From positions 1-64,000 of the forward strand of contig JAAVTG010000606.1 of the NCBI GenBank assembly GCA_011947345.1: a stretch of 64,000 nucleotides of DNA, given 5' to 3'. The notes under the pieces were generated by a model. The model was not told the origin of the DNA and did not search any database. It worked only from the letters and a program-made list of their open reading frames with translations. Shown one piece after another: positions 59,272 to 64,000 of the stretch; within the stretch, counting starts at the first letter, position 1, and each line of letters opens with the position of its first letter. The position numbers were made by a program, and so were the translations under genes. The DNA is from Phytophthora quininea (lineage: Eukaryota > Oomycota > Peronosporomycetes > Peronosporales > Peronosporaceae).

Positions 59272-60962
59272 ATGGGGCTTCATCGTCTCAGCCTCGCGGC
59301 CTTGGCGGTGGTCAACCTACTTCTCGCCACTCACCAGTTCGCGGGAGCTGCGGTCTGCTACGATCCGGTGGTGGCCTACGACTTCCGCGTGACCTACATC
59401 TCCTCGGCATTCGACGGCGTCGCGCTCACCTCATTCGGCATCAACGACCGACCGGCGCATGAAGCGCTCATCGACGTCACCCTCGGCCAGCAAGTGCAAG
59501 TGACTGTCACCAATGAGCTGGACGAGCCGACGTGTCTGCACTGGCACGGCCTTAAACAACTGGGGACCCAAGAAATGGACGGCGTCTCCGGGATCACGCA
59601 GTGCTACATCCCTCCGGGCAACACCACCGTGTACCGTTTCGAGCCCGACAAGGCCGGCAGCTTCTGGTGGCACAGTCACCACAGTACGCAATACTCGTAC
59701 GGTCTCCGAGGACCGCTCGTCGTCCGCGCTCCACCGTCCCAACGTCAATCCTGGGAGGAAGACGTCGACGCCGAGTACATTGTCCAACTGGCCGACATCT
59801 ACCACGGAGACCCCGGCGCCCCGCCCATTTGGAACTCCGTCCTCATCAACAACCGCGGTCGGTTCAACTGCACGATCGCAGCAACTCAAGGCTTCAACTG
59901 CTCCGACGACCAACTACTGACGAGCTTCCGCTTTGACACGGGGAAGACGTACCTCTTGAGGCTCATAGACATGAGTGCGCTTGCCCCTTTCAACTTCAGC
60001 ATCGACGACCACGACTTTCGCGTCGTCGCCGCGGACGGCGACTCTCTTGAGCCGTCGGACCTCACCACCACCGTCACTATCAACGTCGGCCAGCGCTACG
60101 ACCTGTTGGTCGAGGCGAAAAACTCGACGGAGAGCACCAGCTTCTGGATGCGAGCCACGGGACTCAACGGTCTGCCCTGGACTGCAGCAACCGGCGACCC
60201 CACCACGGGGTTCAACGCCGACGGACTGGCCGTCGTCTACTACGGCGACGACGAGTCGGAGCCGACTTCGCAGCCGTGGAACGAGTCCTCCACCGTCGGG
60301 GAATTCGACTTTACACCGGTCAATTCAACGACGCTCCCAACTACTCCGGAAGACCGAGCCATCATCGAGTTCAGCTTCCCTGGGGTCGGTCAGATGGCCA
60401 TCGACGGCAGCGATTTCCACCAGTTCTTGGTGCCGGAGTTCGCTCCGCTGCTCGCCATCGCCGACGGGATGACAACCGAGGAGCTCCCAGTCACCGCCAA
60501 CGCCCGCCAGCTCCAGTACAACGACCACGTTGAGATCGTCCTCGCCAACGAGCAGAACGAGCAGCATCCGTTCCATTTGCACGGCCACTCGCCGTGGATC
60601 GTCGGCAGCGGCCAAGCGACTTTGGCCGAGGTGCAGAGCAGCAGTCTGCCACTGAAGCTCTCGGGCGCTATGTTCCGGGACGTGTACACGGTCCCTCCCT
60701 GTCCCACCGACGACTCCGGCGCGTGCACCGGCGTCGGGTACGTGGTGCTGCGTCTACAGGCCGACAACCCGGGGTCTGGATGCTGCACTGCCATATCGAC
60801 TGGCACCTGGCGGGCGGCCTCGCCATGATCTTCATCGAGGGTCAGACGCAGCTCCAGGAGGCCGGAGTTGACGCCTTCTCCGACAGCATCTTGAGCGTCT
60901 GCGGGGGAACTTCACTGGAGCCGCCTACGACACCACCACGACGGTCTCCGTCCCGTAGATGA
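59272..60962 (+). CDS. Secreted laccase-like multicopper oxidase 5
   Basis: Signal peptide MGLHRLSLAALAVVNLLLA; the ATG at 59272 fits this better than the upstream in-frame ATG at 59197. Copper motifs: LHWHGLKQLG, SFWWHSHHSTQYSYG, HPFHLHGHSPW and, after a frame break near 60770 in a GGGG tract, VWMLHCHIDWHLAGGL. The C terminus carries a Pro/Ser/Arg tail (PPTTPPRR). The substrate cannot be told from sequence. Confidence 0.92.
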
Positions 60963-61171
60963 GTGACTGGCGCGTGGTAAGCAGATTGCGCGTAATAAAC
61001 CGCCTGTCAGACTTTGATTGGCTTACTACAGGTGAAGACGGACTCATCAGGTGCTGTCCATGTAGACCAAGCACAACGCGCCTCTGGATAGACGGAGTGA
61101 TGGCGTCTCCGCCGGTAGCCACTCGCCAATTGACCCCCAAGTGCTGCCATCTCGTTTTCAAGTGTCCTGTC

Positions 61172-62117
61172 ATGACTCTAGTCCCTACCGGCGCCAAGGT
61201 GTGGTTCGTTACCGGCTGTGCCTCTGGTCTCGGTCGTGAAGTAGTGCTGGCCGCTCTGCAGCACGGAGACTGCGTGATCGCCACAGCGCGCAACCCCGAG
61301 CGGCTCGCGGATCTCCAACAGAAAGGCGCGCGGACATTGGCGCTGGACGTGACCGCCAGTCAGGAGGAGATGGAGACCGTGGCGGCCACTGCGCTCGAGA
61401 TGTATGGCACCATCGACGTGCTGGTCAACAACGCCGCGTATCTGCTGGAAGGAGCCATCGAAGAGTGCAGGTGAGATCGTCCACAGACCTTTTAATCGCG
61501 GCCCGACTCGATTCTGACTCTCGACATGTTGCTGTTCGTATAGCGAGCAGGAGGTGGCGGATCAGTTCAACACCAACGTCTTCGGCATGCTGCGAGTGCT
61601 TCGAGCTGTGCTGCCGCACATGCGAGAGAAGCGGTCTGGGATCGTCGCCAACGTCGGGTCTGCCGGCGGCTGGAAGGGCATCCCCGGCATTGGACTCTAC
61701 GGCTCCACCAAGTTCGCCATCGCTGGCATCACGTTGGCGCTGCGAGAAGAAGTGGCGCCGCTCGGTATCGAGGTGACGGTGGTGGAGCCCGGCGCGTTCC
61801 GGACGTCCATTCTGGGCAAGGGCTTCGTGCCTGCAAAGGCCCCGATCGACGACTTTGCGGCGCTGACGACGCCGTTGACGACCCACGTAGCCAACTTCAG
61901 TGGCAAGCAGCCTGGAGATCCGGCCAAGGCTGCGCAGTTGATGGTGGAGGCGATTACCAAGACCGGCCGTTGTGCGGGGAAGAGACTGCCGAGTCGACTG
62001 TTGCTAGGAAAGGACGCGGTGGCTCTAGGGCGAGATGTGTTGGAGCACAACAAGAGCGAGCTCGAGGAGTGGGCCGAGCTCTCGTCGTCGACAGATTTCC
62101 AGAACGGCAAGCTGTAG
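61172..62117 (+). CDS. Short-chain dehydrogenase/reductase 1
   Basis: NAD(P)-dependent classical SDR. Cofactor loop TGCASGLGRE, LALDVTA acidic strand, NNAA, catalytic serine in VGSAGGW, YGSTK catalytic Tyr/Lys, and VEPGAF. A GT-AG intron at 61471-61543 splits AGC in IEECSEQEV. The rest of the frame is clean to the stop at 62117. It resembles oxidoreductases of the retinol/steroid type; substrate unknown. Tandem with a close paralogue lacking the intron. Confidence 0.88.
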
Positions 62118-62303
62118 CCCCGTCGACAAACCAATAGAGCAAATGATGTGTCCTCCCTCAGCTTGATCATGGCTGCGTCTCGTCTTTAGGCTTACGGTCA
62201 TGGACCGCGTGCAGCGCGGATGTGTCCTCCGGATCGATGCAGCGTCTCACTCTGATAAGAGCCCCGAAGCAAGACCTCACTCGCCATATATTCCCCGTTC
62301 CTA

Positions 62304-63213
62304 ATGGCCACGGCAGTTGAGAAGACCCCAAGGTGTGGCTAGTGACGGCTTGCTCCTCCGGCTTCGGTAAGGAGATCGTACTCGCCGCGCTTGCTCGTGG
62401 AGACCGCGTGATAGCAACAGCTCGAGACGCCAGCAAACTCGGAGATCTGGTGCGGCACGGAGCTCGCGCTTTGGCGCTGGATGTCACGGCCAGTGATGAA
62501 GAGCTGGAGAAGGTGATCGCCACGGCGTTGGGGTTCTATGGCACCATCGACATCTTGGTGAATAACGCTGCATTTTTACTCGGCGGCGCCGTCGAGGAGT
62601 GCAGTCACGACGAAGCCTACCAGCAGTTCAACACCAACGTCTTCGGTACGTTGCGGATGCTGCGTGCGGTGCTGCCCCACATGCGAGCGAAGCGGTCGGG
62701 GTTGTCGCCTCCATTGGCTCTGCCGGTGGCTGGTTCGGCATCAAGACTATGGGCGTGTACGGCGCCACCAAGTTCGCTCTTGCAGGGCTTTCGTTGGCAC
62801 TACGTGAAGAGTTGAAGCCGTTCGGCATCGAGACGACCATCATTGAACCTGGTTCGTTCAGCACCGCCATCCTGGGCAAAGGTTTCTCGTCTATGAAGAC
62901 CTCCATCCCCGACTACCTGCCGATCACCAAGCCTCTGCACAGTCGAATCGACAGCATCAACGCTCAAGAAGCCAAACAGCCTGGAGATCCAGCCAAAGGC
63001 GCGCAGGTGATTGTCGAGGTACTGACCAAGAGCGGACGATGCGCCGGCAAGACCATCCCGAGTCGGCTGCTGCTGGGGAAAGACGCCGTGGCTGTGGGCA
63101 ACGCCGTGCTGCATTCATCGCGGCGCGAGCTCGATGAATGGGCAGCCATCGCTTCGTCGACCGACCATGACGAGATTCAAGTCGTGTCGGGCAACCCTCA
63201 CGCTAAACTGTAG
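62304..63213 (+). CDS. Short-chain dehydrogenase/reductase 2
   Basis: Paralogue of the preceding gene. Cofactor loop TACSSGFGKE, LDVTASDEELE, NNAAFLLGGA, serine in IGSAGGW, YGATK and IEPGSF. The start MATAVEKTP at 62304 joins the main frame only if one C is restored near 62328; a second break lies near 62698 (GGGG tract). No intron occurs at the EECS position where paralogue 1 has one. Ends HAKL. Confidence 0.85.
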
Positions 63214-63475
63214 CGGGCGTTAGTCTCCTATCGTTGGTCAAGGAAAAGCTGGAATGGCGAATGCGTTTTACGATAAAGTGCTTGGAGATCAACACAGGGC
63301 CATCCATCGGAAGCAACTTCCATCACAAATGCCATTGAAACTCTGTTGTACTAGCACGCTTGTCAATCACATCGCTCAAAGCCGAGAGCGTAACGCCATT
63401 CTCTCTCATCTAAGTCTCAATGGGATCAGCAACACTCTGCAATTCATCCTCTTCCTGCGACTTCAGAGCTCCACG

Positions 63476-64000
63476 ATGGCAGTCGTGCAGGTGCTAATGG
63501 TGTTGAGTGCAGTGATAATATCGAGCTGTATGGCGCAGACGACGGGCCAAGAAGTGCCGATGAAATTCGGGGTGGGCTGTAAGTTCTCCAACTACACGAA
63601 GCTACCCAAGACATCTCCCAGTGAGTCGTCCTACCGTCTGCAACTGAACCCTGGACTTGGCAAGGGCATCTACGTGCTTCACTTCGAGCAGTTTAACCTC
63701 CCGGACGATGACATCCTCGTGTTGAAAGCCACCGACAGCTCGCCTCAATCCATCGCACTGTCGGGGAAGAACGCCACGGGCAAGTTCTATGCGACGCCGA
63801 TCTCAGGCACTGGAGTGGTGATCGAACTGCACAAGACGGCAGCTCTTAATACCAAGTCGACTTCGTGTCGCGGGTTTTCCGTCGATAGCATTTTGTTTTC
63901 TCCAAAGGAATTGGTGGAAGAAGCTGCTCGTCTGAAAGTCCCTTTGGGGGTGCCGGGTGTCATCGAGTCGAACATCAAAGACAGCGACGCCAACGACGAA
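63476..64000 (+). CDS. Secreted protein, partial (possible protease prodomain)
   Basis: Open to the window edge, 175 codons seen. Signal peptide MAVVQVLMVLSAVIISSCMA, then a beta-rich segment (SYRLQLNPGLGKGIYVLHF, FNLPDDDILVLKATD) and LGVPGVIESNIKDSDAND. The arrangement recalls the N-terminal part of secreted oomycete trypsin-like or lysyl-endopeptidase-like proteins, but the catalytic domain would lie beyond the window, so this is a guess. Confidence 0.55.
   Translation, partial: MAVVQVLMVLSAVIISSCMAQTTGQEVPMKFGVGCKFSNYTKLPKTSPSESSYRLQLNPGLGKGIYVLHFEQFNLPDDDILVLKATDSSPQSIALSGKNATGKFYATPISGTGVVIELHKTAALNTKSTSCRGFSVDSILFSPKELVEEAARLKVPLGVPGVIESNIKDSDANDE

Overview
This is nuclear DNA from an oomycete, most likely a Phytophthora or close relative. 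The evidence is GC-rich coding sequence, compact genes with few short GT-AG introns, oomycete-type Inr+FPR core promoters in front of several genes, an M96/bZIP-like START-family gene, expanded secreted multicopper oxidases, and a mix of Tc1, Merlin, MULE and hAT transposon remains. Nearly every long gene is broken by one- or two-base losses, most in homopolymer runs. Because conserved domains continue in the next frame, I read most of these as assembly or read errors rather than true pseudogenes.

Layout. 0.1-15.5 kb: two nearly identical ABCA-type transporter genes as a large inverted repeat around an AP-4 beta-adaptin gene. 15.6-18.7 kb: dUTPase with a C-terminal extension, and a protein kinase with an N-terminal RING-like cysteine cluster. 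18.7-28.6 kb: gene-poor transposon island with a Tc1-like element (complete 216-bp inverted repeats, mutated catalytic site), a Merlin remnant and a MULE transposase. 28.6-35.5 kb: PHD/chromo-barrel chromatin protein, zinc-finger membrane protein, DHFR, and a FAR1/MULE-like zinc-domain gene. 35.6-37.4 kb: a Fanzor (eukaryotic TnpB) gene with two hairpins just past its stop that could be the guide-RNA scaffold. 37.6-48.6 kb: NSUN2-type tRNA m5C methyltransferase with an inserted zinc knuckle, a membrane protein, a CaaX-tailed dual-specificity pseudophosphatase, an M96-like bZIP protein, a hAT transposase and a SPEF1-like CH-domain protein. 48.7-61 kb: five secreted laccase-like multicopper oxidases. 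61-63.2 kb: two tandem short-chain dehydrogenases. The window ends inside a secreted protein gene.

How the genes work together. The oxidase cluster and the adjacent dehydrogenases form the clearest functional neighbourhood: secreted copper enzymes expected to oxidise phenolics, with reductases able to act on small carbonyl compounds; that link is inference. The Fanzor locus is the most interesting item. RuvC-I, zinc-finger and RuvC-III residues are present, but the usual RuvC-II glutamate position holds serine, with a glutamate-rich segment further on, as in the rearranged-active-site subgroup.
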